The notes beneath the pieces were generated by a model. The model saw nothing but the letters and a program-made list of their open reading frames with translations, searched no databases and had not been told where the DNA came from. The translations under genes and the position numbers were made by a program. Below, piece after piece: positions 18,538-26,543 of a stretch of 64,000 nucleotides of DNA; within the stretch, counting starts at the first letter, position 1; every line of letters starts with the position of its first letter. The stretch is from contig NZ_AUHV01000002.1 of the NCBI RefSeq assembly GCF_000423365.1, positions 310,001 through 374,000 of the forward strand. The letters are read 5' to 3'. This DNA comes from Maritalea myrionectae DSM 19524. Its GTDB lineage: Bacteria; Pseudomonadota; Alphaproteobacteria; Rhizobiales; Devosiaceae.

Positions 18538-18969
18538 ATGGATAATGCAGATAGACTTCTGATTGAAACTCTTTTTGAAAATGGAAAAACGCCACTAAAA
18601 GAGCTTGCCGCGAAAGTTGGACTTTCCGCCCCCAGCACATCAGAGCGCCTAAAGCGACTTGAAGAGCGCGGGCTGATCAAGGGGTACACTTTAAATGTGG
18701 TGCCGGAGCAAATTGGCTATCCGCTACGTGCCATTGTTCGGGTCAGCCCGATGCCAGGACAATTGCAAAAGGTCACCAAGCTGATCCAGCAAACGGCGGA
18801 GATTACCGAATGTGACAAGGTGACTGGCGAAGACTGCTTTGTGTGCAAGATCCATTTGAAGTCGATCGAACAGCTCGACCTGATTCTCGACGGCATCAGC
18901 CAATATGCGGCCACCAACAGTTCCATTGTGAAAAGCTCGCCAGTCAAACGTCGGTTGCCGCCCTTATGA
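18538..18969 (+). CDS. Lrp/AsnC family transcriptional regulator
   Basis: 143 residues: winged helix-turn-helix (MDNADRLLIETL, LKELAAKVGLSAPSTSERLKR) plus RAM domain (ITECDKVTGEDCFVCKIHL). ATG 18538 is preferred over an upstream GTG at 18520, since it begins with the usual LD-type opening. The Nudix gene starts within its stop codon (ATGA), so the pair is translationally coupled. It probably regulates the divergent exporter. Confidence 0.88.
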   Translation: MDNADRLLIETLFENGKTPLKELAAKVGLSAPSTSERLKRLEERGLIKGYTLNVVPEQIGYPLRAIVRVSPMPGQLQKVTKLIQQTAEITECDKVTGEDCFVCKIHLKSIEQLDLILDGISQYAATNSSIVKSSPVKRRLPPL

Positions 18970-19355
18970 GCAAATTGGTCAATGTGGTCAGTGCCGCCTT
19001 GTTTGATGGCGACAATGTTTTGCTGGTGCAACGCAAACACCCGCCCTTTCAGCATTATTGGTCCCTGCCCGGCGGTCGCATGCAACCTGACGAATCTGCC
19101 AAGGATGCGATCCAACGCGAGATCAGGGAAGAGACCGGGCTCAGCGTTTCCCAGTTCCACGAGGTGCAAAAACACGCATCGGCGGGTTACACGCTGCAAG
19201 TTTTCGTCGCCCATGCCGACATCGCAAATGCCCAGGCGCTTGATGATGCGGCGGCGGTGCAAATCGCTTCGCTGCATGAGGTGCCGGACCTTACATATAC
19301 GCCAGATTTGTGGACCATCATTCGTGCAGCCCACCAACGCCTCACCGAACTGTGA
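18966..19355 (+). CDS. Nudix hydrolase
   Basis: 129-residue pyrophosphohydrolase. The Nudix box starts at the GGRMQPDE segment (about residue 37) and ends in REIREETGL, matching GX5EX7REUXEEXGU. It is short and lacks extra domains, so the nucleotide substrate is not predictable. Its start overlaps the lrp stop by 4 nt. Confidence 0.9.
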   Translation: MSKLVNVVSAALFDGDNVLLVQRKHPPFQHYWSLPGGRMQPDESAKDAIQREIREETGLSVSQFHEVQKHASAGYTLQVFVAHADIANAQALDDAAAVQIASLHEVPDLTYTPDLWTIIRAAHQRLTEL

Positions 19356-19419
19356 GCGCATTTGATTGGCTCCCCTAAGTCTAATGCGGCAAGCTGCAGG
19401 CAGATTTTGGGAGACAAAT

Positions 19420-20427
19420 ATGCGACAACTCATCTTCAATGTTTTGATTGCCGCCGCGCTGGTGGCCGGCGCTCCTGCGATTTTGGCGCAAGAGTTGCAA
19501 CCCGACCAAGACGTGCCCCAACGTTGGGCAGCGGAAGGCTGGGAAACAGACTTTTCCAAAGCCACCGTAAGCTACAACGAAGTGATCGATGTGATTGGCC
19601 GCGACAATATCCCATCAATTGATGATCCTCAGTTCAAACCCGTGGCGGAAGAAGCCGGCATTCCAGGCAATGAGCCTGTTATCGGACTTGAACTGAATGG
19701 GGATGCCCGCGCCTATCCGCTGCGGATTATGATGTGGCACGAAATCGTCAATGACGAGGTTGGCGGCGTGCCCGTTGCGGTCACCTATTGCCCGCTGTGC
19801 AACACATCTATTGTGTTTGACCGTCGCGTCGGCGGCGATGCAGTTGAATTCGGCACCACTGGCAAGCTGCGCCATTCAGATTTGATCATGTATGATCGGG
19901 CGGAGCAAAACTGGTGGCAGCAATTCAATGGGGAAGCGATCGCAGGTGATCGCGCGGGTGAAGAGCTTAAGGCATATCCTTCCCGCTTGATGAGCCTTGA
20001 TTTGTTCCGCGAGTTGCATCCCGATGGCGACATCTTGGTGCCTGATCCGCGCCGCATTCAACAATTGGGTCGCAATCCCTATGTTGGCTATGACAGTTCC
20101 GCCCGCCCGTTCCTTTTCCGTGGCGAAATTCCCGACGATATCAATCCCATGATGCGCGTGGCGTTGGTGCAATCCCCCACCCCGATTGGGGTTGCCCTGC
20201 CGCTGCTGCAGGAGAAAGGCGAAGTGGTTCACAACGACCTGATCTTTCGTTGGTCCGCCGGGCAAGCCTCGGCATTGGACCGGAGCGAAATCAGCCAAGG
20301 GCGTGATGTCGGCAACATCGAAGTGGTGCGCAAAACGGCTACGGGTGAGGACGAGCCTGTGGTGCATGAAATCACATTTGCCTTCGCCGCACGCGCCTTT
20401 ATGAGCGACCTGACCATATTGCAGTAA
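19420..20427 (+). CDS. DUF3179 exported protein
   Basis: 335 residues with an N-terminal signal peptide (MRQLIFNVLIAAALVAGAPAI, cut near ILAQ). The DUF3179 region carries PVAVTYCPLCNTSIVFDRRV, with a CPLC pair suggestive of metal or redox function, and GTTGKLRHSDLIMYDR. The ATG at 19420 has GGGAGAC upstream and gives a clean signal peptide; an in-frame upstream ATG (19366) would bury it. The function of the family is unknown. It is followed by a terminator. Confidence 0.85.
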   Translation: MRQLIFNVLIAAALVAGAPAILAQELQPDQDVPQRWAAEGWETDFSKATVSYNEVIDVIGRDNIPSIDDPQFKPVAEEAGIPGNEPVIGLELNGDARAYPLRIMMWHEIVNDEVGGVPVAVTYCPLCNTSIVFDRRVGGDAVEFGTTGKLRHSDLIMYDRAEQNWWQQFNGEAIAGDRAGEELKAYPSRLMSLDLFRELHPDGDILVPDPRRIQQLGRNPYVGYDSSARPFLFRGEIPDDINPMMRVALVQSPTPIGVALPLLQEKGEVVHNDLIFRWSAGQASALDRSEISQGRDVGNIEVVRKTATGEDEPVVHEITFAFAARAFMSDLTILQ

Positions 20428-20453
20428 ATACGACCTCCCTAGTTGCCTACTTT

Positions 20454-20490
20454 GCGGCATCGTTTTAAGACTGACGGTGCCGCATTTTTT
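20454..20490 (+). terminator. Rho-independent terminator after DUF3179 gene
   Basis: GCGGCATCG and CGGTGCCGC form a 9-bp stem with one wobble and a 12-nt loop, followed by ATTTTTT. Confidence 0.7.
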
Positions 20491-20501
20491 AGGAGACGAT
20501 T

Positions 20502-20876
20502 TTGCGCATAAAAACGGCCAGATATTTATCCGTGCTTTTGCTTTGTCTTGGCAGTGCTCTGCCGGCAAAAGCCATTGATCCGGCCTATCAACCGCAAATG
20601 GAGCGGTTGGCCGAAATTATGGGCGCGCTTTATCATCTGGATGATCTGTGCATGCGCTCTGGCGTTGATTGGCGGTTGCAATTGGCAGAGCTGATGGATT
20701 TGGACGAGGTGGATGATGATCGCCGCGCACGTTTGGCGGGTGCATTTAATGCCAATTACACCGATTTCCAGCAAACCTACAGCCGCTGCACCGACTCAGC
20801 GAACATGTTGACTGGCCGTTTTCTCGATGAGGGGGCCAAGATCAGCTACGATATCCACATCCGTTACGCCGAATAA
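20502..20876 (+). CDS. TIGR02301 family exported protein
   Basis: 124 residues: a signal peptide (residues 1-24, ending ALPAKA), then the Rhizobiales TIGR02301 pattern (MERLAEIMGALYHLDDLC, WRLQLAELM, RARLAGAFNANYTDFQ, and a second Cys in SRCTDSA). Two cysteines may form a periplasmic disulfide. The start is TTG with AGGAGACG 6-13 nt upstream. The function is unknown. Confidence 0.85.
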   Translation: MRIKTARYLSVLLLCLGSALPAKAIDPAYQPQMERLAEIMGALYHLDDLCMRSGVDWRLQLAELMDLDEVDDDRRARLAGAFNANYTDFQQTYSRCTDSANMLTGRFLDEGAKISYDIHIRYAE

Positions 20877-20895
20877 TGTGGATTTCTCGCTCAAA

Positions 20896-20909
20896 TTAAC
20901 CTTTATTAA
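20896..20909. promoter_or_regulatory. CtrA-like TTAA-N6-TTAA motif
   Basis: TTAACCTTTATTAA lies 59 nt upstream of the 20968 gene. The spacing is one short of the classical CtrA TTAA-N7-TTAA, so this is only a possible site. Confidence 0.25.
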
Positions 20910-20967
20910 AGAACCTTGATGTCCGCGCCCTAAACCCATGTTACAGCTTGGATGTCAGGAGAACTAA

Positions 20968-21228
20968 ATGTTTGAATATTCACGCACACAATCGCTTTTT
21001 GAACGCGATGATGAGGAGCGCCAACTGGCGCTGCAATATCTGGCCGAAGCATGGCGTAATGCCGATGTGGAAGGCGTTGAAAAAGAAGCCCTTGCCCATG
21101 CTGCCTTGTTTGCAGCCATCGCCACACTTGTTGAGCAATATGGCGAAGCCCCAATTGCCAAGTTGTTGGAAAAATTGCCTGGTCAAGTTGAGCTGGGTGA
21201 ATATACGGTTGATCGTACCATTCAATAA
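20968..21228 (+). CDS. Small conserved protein, unknown
   Basis: 86 residues, acidic and Ala/Glu/Leu-rich, predicted mostly helical, no signal peptide. It has a good ribosome binding site (CAGGAGA, 5 nt before ATG). Not recognised by family; similar-looking small proteins occur in Rhizobiales. It lies 30 nt upstream of an exported protein gene and may share its transcript. Confidence 0.65.
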   Translation: MFEYSRTQSLFERDDEERQLALQYLAEAWRNADVEGVEKEALAHAALFAAIATLVEQYGEAPIAKLLEKLPGQVELGEYTVDRTIQ

Positions 21229-21258
21229 TTTAGTCCTTTGACGGAAGGCTGCATCATC

Positions 21259-21930
21259 ATGGCCAAGCTATTAGCTCCAAGCGCCTTGACCATGGCCCTT
21301 TGCCTGGGTGCCCTCACCGCACCCGCATTTGCCACCACAACCGACAATAGCAGCCCTGCCAACAGCGATATTTCCTCGCAGTTCGGCGATCAGGACGTGA
21401 CGGATGATCAAATCATCATCCCGCCCAATGAAAATGCCGATGCGCGGGCCGCGGCCTACGACAATCTTGATCCGCAGCGCGATTTGGCCATTCTGCCCAG
21501 CACAGTGGCGAAAACGCGCGATCAATTGATGGATGCGGCCCGATCCGGCGATGTCGAGAAATTTCGCCCCATTATCGATGCGCAGCCAGAGGTGCCGCAA
21601 CTCAGCTTTGGGGTGGTGGATCAACCCATCCAATATCTACGCGACAGCTCCAATGATGGCGAAGGCCTCGAGCTGATGGCCATTATGCTCGAGCTGCTCG
21701 AGGCGCCTTACGCGGTGCAAGATTTTGGTGATGGCCGTCCAAAAATGTTTGTCTGGCCCGCCTATGCGACCCACAATTTGCAAGAGCTTAACCCGCAAGA
21801 GCTGGTTGAAGTCTACAAAATTGTCAGTCATCTCGACGTTGAAGAAATGCGCCTTTACGGCGGCTGGTACTTCTTCCGCGTCGGAATTGACGAAAACGGC
21901 GTTTGGCGCTTTTTCGTCGCTGGTGATTAA
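21259..21930 (+). CDS. Exported protein, unknown
   Basis: 223 residues with a signal peptide (MAKLLAPSALTMALCLGALTA, cut near PAFA). An acidic low-complexity stretch (about 25-70) precedes a folded C-terminal domain with FVWPAYATHNL, LNPQELVEVYKIV and a WYFFRVGIDENGVWRFFVAGD end. It is probably periplasmic. ATG 21259 is chosen for its signal peptide and GGAAGG upstream; a TTG at 21238 is in frame. A strong terminator follows. Confidence 0.72.
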   Translation: MAKLLAPSALTMALCLGALTAPAFATTTDNSSPANSDISSQFGDQDVTDDQIIIPPNENADARAAAYDNLDPQRDLAILPSTVAKTRDQLMDAARSGDVEKFRPIIDAQPEVPQLSFGVVDQPIQYLRDSSNDGEGLELMAIMLELLEAPYAVQDFGDGRPKMFVWPAYATHNLQELNPQELVEVYKIVSHLDVEEMRLYGGWYFFRVGIDENGVWRFFVAGD

Positions 21931-21936
21931 GAGAAT

Positions 21937-21963
21937 GCCTCGGTTTTGCCGAGGCTTTTTTTG
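21937..21963 (+). terminator. Rho-independent terminator
   Basis: GCCTCGG/CCGAGGC stem with a 5-nt loop followed by seven T. It closes the exported-protein gene. Confidence 0.88.
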
Positions 21964-22124
21964 TTGGACCTGGGAAAGTCTGCGCGACAATTTGCGTTTT
22001 GTAACAGTATGTTGAGCGGCAGGTGTGCGACCCAACTCAATAATTACATGATTTCTGAAATGGGCGGGGAGCGGAAGTTCGCCGCAAGCGCGAGCCGACA
22101 TTCACACAGTCTTTAAACTGGGCG

Positions 22125-23099
22125 TTATCTGCCTTGGGAACCTCTGCGCAGCCACTCATGAACGAAGGCAAGCTTTTCCTGTGCTGCAGGGGAAATGATA
22201 AAGGGGTAAATATCCGCCAAGCCCATGGAACGATTGATGTGGTTGACCCCCGTAACGACAGAGACCGCTACCCTAAGTAGGGCGTTGGCGTCTGGCTCCG
22301 CATAAGGATCCCAGTTGGGATGCGGGAAGTCTGGCGACGAAAAGCCTGCCGATACCGCGCTATCCGTAATATCAGTCAGATGCAGCAGATGCGCGGTCGT
22401 TTCGGCCCAATCCTCGTGCGGATGAGCAGATGCATAACTGGTCAGGTAGTTCTGGTTCCAATATTCTGGTGGACCATTGCTGTAGTGGCGTTGCAGCGCC
22501 GCAGAATAGTCCTCGCGTTCGTCGCCAAATACGGCACGAAAAGCATCGAGGAAATCGGCGCGCAAACTGAGGCGCCACCAGAGCATATGGGCGATTTCAT
22601 GCCGCATGTGACCAATCATGGTCCGGTAGGGTTCGTCGAGCGCTTCGCGACGTGTTGTGCTGAGGACTGGATCGGCTTCAGCCACGCTGATGGTAACCAC
22701 GCCATCCACATGCCCCATGGCAACGGGAGTTGGCCCATCATCGAGCATGTGAAACGTCGGAGGTGCGCCTAGATCCTCCGGGCGAAACCAATGCCAGCGG
22801 CCAAGATTGTCCAAGGCCCACCGCTTCGCTGCCTCGGTCCGCGCCCAGTTCGAAAGCGTGACTGGATTCGAGATGTCCGGCGAAACAGTTGTCATGGCAC
22901 ATGAGCGACAAAGGGCACCAGGCTTCGCTGCGATCCAGTTGCACCCGATGATCTCACGATTAGCGCAAAATGGTGGGGTTGGAATGAACGCGCGGGCCTG
23001 AGGATCATAGCCTACCGGGGTTCCATCTGCCGTAGCCAGATTGTGAAACCAAAGCGAGCCTGCCCCGACAGGATTGGAAAAAACGTACATGTAGAACAA
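22125..23099 (-). CDS. Putative zinc-binding metallopeptidase (Peptidase_Mx-like)
   Basis: 324 residues. The catalytic motif HEIAH is at 167-171 (GHMRHEIAHMLWW), with an EDWAETTAHLLH helix downstream that probably supplies the third ligand, as in the Peptidase_Mx/DUF2248 family. A zinc-ribbon remnant with C45, C53, C64 and C67 precedes it. Relatives usually start with an additional CPxCG-type knuckle; here the corresponding N-terminal stretch (residues 4-22) has no cysteines. The flanking DNA is gene-poor and it may be part of an acquired segment. No partner gene suggests its target. Confidence 0.75.
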   Translation of the reverse strand: MFYMYVFSNPVGAGSLWFHNLATADGTPVGYDPQARAFIPTPPFCANREIIGCNWIAAKPGALCRSCAMTTVSPDISNPVTLSNWARTEAAKRWALDNLGRWHWFRPEDLGAPPTFHMLDDGPTPVAMGHVDGVVTISVAEADPVLSTTRREALDEPYRTMIGHMRHEIAHMLWWRLSLRADFLDAFRAVFGDEREDYSAALQRHYSNGPPEYWNQNYLTSYASAHPHEDWAETTAHLLHLTDITDSAVSAGFSSPDFPHPNWDPYAEPDANALLRVAVSVVTGVNHINRSMGLADIYPFIISPAAQEKLAFVHEWLRRGSQGR

Positions 23100-23537
23100 G
23101 CTCCAAAAATTCGTTCACGCGGCGCAAGTCATCAACCGAAGATCACACAACCAAGGGTGTAGACTGTGTTTTCTGCAGCCTTAGGAAAGACATACAACCG
23201 ATGCTTTAACAACACCCAAACCAGCCAAAGAAAGCTGTCGGCTTCCAACCGCAATCTTGGGCAATTGTAATGAATAAGATGAAAAAGCCTATACCCGTCT
23301 CACGTCTCGCCACCAAACCTAACGTTGACCTTCATTGGAAACAACCACCATTCGGTAAAATCTGTGCGCGACCACATATATCAATACATATTTATGCTTA
23401 GCGCCGCCCTCCAACCAGCAAAACCGGGGCTAGTTTGACAGTATGGAAGTCGGGCACGTACCCTAATTGCAAGAAAAACTGCTGACGGAACCAATCGAAC
23501 GTCGGCGCGTTACCATTGTAGTAAAGGAGAATGCCCT
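23100..23537. other. Gene-poor gap with promoter, 438 nt
   Basis: No supported gene. A 43-codon ATG frame at 23270-23401 lacks a ribosome binding site and lies upstream of the promoter described separately. Composition is less G/C-rich than the flanks. It may contain the divergent promoters of the metallopeptidase and ATP-grasp genes. Confidence 0.5.
23435..23464 (+). promoter_or_regulatory. Sigma70-type promoter before ATP-grasp gene
   Basis: A consensus -35 TTGACA (23435-23440), 18-nt spacer and a -10 TACCCT (23459-23464) predict a start near 23471, giving a leader of about 65 nt before the AAGGAG at 23524. Confidence 0.45.
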
Positions 23538-24845
23538 ATCTTAAAATCATCAGAAGCCCCAATAGCCAACGACGTCGCGGACTGGACCGACCCAACGCTT
23601 GATTCTGTTCGCGGAACGGAAACGCCTAAAGACCCGAACAAAGGCTATGTCGCCTTGCTGGGCTGGAGCGTCAACGCCATCAAAGCCGCCCAGAAGTTCG
23701 ACCGTCGTTATATTGTGGTTGCGCCCGATTGGGCCGCTGACTTTTGTGAAGCGAATAATATTCCATACATTCCATGGGACTTCGCGCGGCTAGACGACAC
23801 GTCCATAAAGATTGCCCAACGGCTCAAGGATGAGGGTGTCGATGTCGCCATTCCCTTGTTCGAAGAAACTGTCGAGTGGTCTGGCGCCATCAACTCGGTG
23901 CTTATGGATCAGCCCCGTATGTATGGGCAATCCGTCTTGTTTCGGGATAAGGCACTGATGAAACGTCGCGCCCAGCTGGGTGGTATACGTGTAGGTATTT
24001 TCGAGGAAGCTCACGAAAAAGATGACATCATTCGCTTCATGAAGCGGGTTAACCAGACGCTGCTGAAGCTCGACGGCGATGCGGACGATCCAATCCATGT
24101 AAAGGCCTTCGATAAGGCCGGTTGCCTTGGACACCGCATGATCCGTGACATCGAAGACATCGATAAAATCCCGCTGGAAGAATATCCCCTGCTGATGGAA
24201 AGCCACCTAGACGGCTGGGAGTTTGCGGTCGAGGCTTGGATCCACGACGGCGAAATCAAGTTTTTGAACATCTCGGAATATGTCACGCTCGGTTATTCTG
24301 TCTTTGTGCCCGCGACAAAAGAGCTGGAAAGCTGGCGCGAAGCGATCACCAAGCAGATCGAAAAATTGATCAAGACCTTTGACATCAAATTTGGCCAGAT
24401 TCACCCGGAATACTTCGTGACGTCCGACGGGGAAATGTACTTTGGCGAGGTTGCTTATCGCCCACCTGGTTTCAAAGCGTTTGAGTTGATTGAGAGAGCC
24501 TACGGCTTCAATGCCTACCAGGCCTCTATCCTGGTCTTTGATCCCAAGAGCACCAAGGAAGAGGTGGATGCCTTTTTCCCTCGCGCGGTGGAAGACGCGA
24601 AGGGTTACGCGGGCTGCTTTGGTGTGTATCCACGGCGTCGTGTGGTCAGCAAGCTCGAGATGCCGAAAGAAACCACCGAACACCCGTATTTTGACAACCA
24701 CGAGTTGATTGAACCCGCGCAAGAAACCGTGCCGGATCGGTCTGCCTTCGGGACCCACTGGGGATTGGTATTTTTCTTTGGGGATGATCCGATCAAGCTG
24801 CGCGATCTGCTCAAAGCGCAGGAAGAGTTGGACTTTTATGTCTAG
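23538..24845 (+). CDS. ATP-grasp carboxylate-amine ligase-like protein, unusual start
   Basis: About 435 residues. The opening strand (GYVALLGWSVNAIKAA) begins the pre-ATP-grasp fold, then LLMESHLDGWEFAVEAWI (ATP-grasp core) and FGEVAYRPPGFKAFEL (metal-site Glu loop). Family members ligate a carboxylate to an amine using ATP. The product is unknown and the gene is solitary. The frame is open upstream to 23439 without ATG, GTG or TTG before TTG 23652, which would remove the first strand. ATC 23538 lies 8 nt after AAGGAG and is taken provisionally. Alternatively ATG 23531 with a one-base slip or error in the AAAA run (23543-23546) would restore one frame. Confidence 0.7.
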   Translation: MLKSSEAPIANDVADWTDPTLDSVRGTETPKDPNKGYVALLGWSVNAIKAAQKFDRRYIVVAPDWAADFCEANNIPYIPWDFARLDDTSIKIAQRLKDEGVDVAIPLFEETVEWSGAINSVLMDQPRMYGQSVLFRDKALMKRRAQLGGIRVGIFEEAHEKDDIIRFMKRVNQTLLKLDGDADDPIHVKAFDKAGCLGHRMIRDIEDIDKIPLEEYPLLMESHLDGWEFAVEAWIHDGEIKFLNISEYVTLGYSVFVPATKELESWREAITKQIEKLIKTFDIKFGQIHPEYFVTSDGEMYFGEVAYRPPGFKAFELIERAYGFNAYQASILVFDPKSTKEEVDAFFPRAVEDAKGYAGCFGVYPRRRVVSKLEMPKETTEHPYFDNHELIEPAQETVPDRSAFGTHWGLVFFFGDDPIKLRDLLKAQEELDFYV

Positions 24846-25125
24846 GCAGGTTGATGACGCAGTCGCAATATCTGCTTAAACATTTCAGAGCCGATGACTG
24901 GCCTGCGTCAGTGACTCTGTTCTTTGAGCAGTAGCCGAATATATACATGTGGACATTCACTCACATGGAAGCGAGTGTCCACTTTGGGCCGGGGGTAACG
25001 GTCGACCCGAAAGACCAATTGTCTTAAACGGACTTATAGCGGAGATCGGATTCATGCAGAAAGTGAACTTCGCACTTCCACATAACCCCCGTTTTGCGTC
25101 AAAATGCGCCGGAGGATAAACTCAT

Positions 25126-26457
25126 TTATCCCGCCATGCTTTCAGCGAAGCGCATTGGCTCGCCCTTGTGCGCATCAACCAGTTCGCCTTCCCACATCAC
25201 GCGATTGCCGCGCAAAATGGTGCCCACTGGCCAACCTTTCACCTTTACGCCGTCATATGGCGTCCAGCCTGGCTTGGAGGCGATCCACACATTGGTGATG
25301 GTCTGTTCGCGGTTCATGTCAACGATCGTGAAGTCCGCGTCATAGCCCACGGCAATGCGGCCTTTATTGTTGATTTGGAACAGACGGTTGGGACCATGGC
25401 TGGTCAAATCGACAAAACGCTCAAGGCTCATGCGGCCCGCATTCACATGGTCCAGCATCACCGGCACCAAGGTTTGCACGCCCGTCATGCCCGAAGGGGA
25501 GTTTGGATAAGGCTGGTCTTTTTCCTCGCGGGTGTGCGGCGCGTGGTCTGATCCGAGCACATCCACGATGCCCAGATCAACGCCGCGCCAGATACCAGCC
25601 CGATGCTCTGCGTTGCGCACGGGTGGGTTCATTTGCACATAGGTGCCCAACCGTTCATAGGCGGTTTCGTCAAGCGTAAGGTGGTGCGGCGTCACTTCAA
25701 CTGTGGCGACATCTTTGTTGGCCGCCAAAATATCCATTTCATCCGCCGTGGAAATGTGCAGCACATGGATGCGTTTGCCTGTTTTGCGGGCGATTGCCAG
25801 CAAACGCTTGGTGCATTTCACTGCCGCTTCCACATCGCGCCACACAGGATGGCTCGAAGGGACATTTTCAACCCGCAAATGCTTGCGTTCGTTCAGACGT
25901 GGCTCATCTTCAGAGTGGAACGCCGCGCGTCGGGTGATGGCGGACAGGATTTTTTCCACCCCATCGTCATCCTCCACCAAAAGCGATCCAGTTGAGGAGC
26001 CCATGAATACCTTCACGCCGGCACAGCCGGGAAGTTTTTCAAGTATTGGCAACTCATCCACATTGTCGTGCGTGCCGCCAATATAGAACGCGAAGTCACA
26101 GTGCATACGGTGGGTGGCGCGCTTGATTTTATCTTCAAAATTGGCGCGATCAATGGTGAGCGGGTTGGTGTTGGGCATTTCAAAAACGCCTGTGACGCCC
26201 CCCATCACAGCGGCGAGCGATCCGGTTTCCAAGTTCTCTTTATGCTCGGCTCCGGGCTCGCGGAAATGCACCTGTGTGTCGATGACGCCTGGGAGAATGT
26301 GCAACCCCTTGCAATTGATGGTCTCTTTCGCGTCGGCGCTTTGCAGATCGCCAATATGGGCGATGCGGCCATCGATTACGCCGACATCTGCCTGATGCAC
26401 CCCATCATGATTGACCAGCGTTGCGTTGATAAAAATTTTGTCAAATTGCGCATTCAT
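25126..26457 (-). CDS. pyrC: Dihydroorotase (class I type)
   Basis: 443-residue amidohydrolase that cyclises carbamoyl aspartate in pyrimidine synthesis. Visible sites: GVIDTQVHFREPG (metal-site strand), AGVKVFMGSS (lysine candidate for carbamylation), FHSEDE, VLHISTADE (metal His), GSDHAPH (catalytic Asp) and PSGMTGVQT. The first metal motif reads QxH rather than HxH; from memory this is shared by the alphaproteobacterial subgroup. ATG 26457 is chosen since family homology starts there; an in-frame start at 26493 adds 12 residues. It diverges from ygfZ. Confidence 0.9.
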   Translation of the reverse strand: MNAQFDKIFINATLVNHDGVHQADVGVIDGRIAHIGDLQSADAKETINCKGLHILPGVIDTQVHFREPGAEHKENLETGSLAAVMGGVTGVFEMPNTNPLTIDRANFEDKIKRATHRMHCDFAFYIGGTHDNVDELPILEKLPGCAGVKVFMGSSTGSLLVEDDDGVEKILSAITRRAAFHSEDEPRLNERKHLRVENVPSSHPVWRDVEAAVKCTKRLLAIARKTGKRIHVLHISTADEMDILAANKDVATVEVTPHHLTLDETAYERLGTYVQMNPPVRNAEHRAGIWRGVDLGIVDVLGSDHAPHTREEKDQPYPNSPSGMTGVQTLVPVMLDHVNAGRMSLERFVDLTSHGPNRLFQINNKGRIAVGYDADFTIVDMNREQTITNVWIASKPGWTPYDGVKVKGWPVGTILRGNRVMWEGELVDAHKGEPMRFAESMAG

Positions 26458-26543
26458 GGTGGTGTGCTCTTTTTTAGATGTTATGTAATTCATATCGGTT
26501 TAACGCGATGCCCCCATGAAGGGCAAGCCAAGTGAGAGGCCCT

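Noticed and set aside
23270-23401. 43-codon ORF upstream of the ATP-grasp gene, considered as a RiPP-type precursor
   Set aside because: No ribosome binding site, no repeat or core motif, and it lies upstream of the promoter that would drive the ligase.
24850-25120. Hairpins downstream of the ATP-grasp gene considered as attachment site or terminator
   Set aside because: Stems are interrupted, no T-run follows, and no tRNA or integrase is near.
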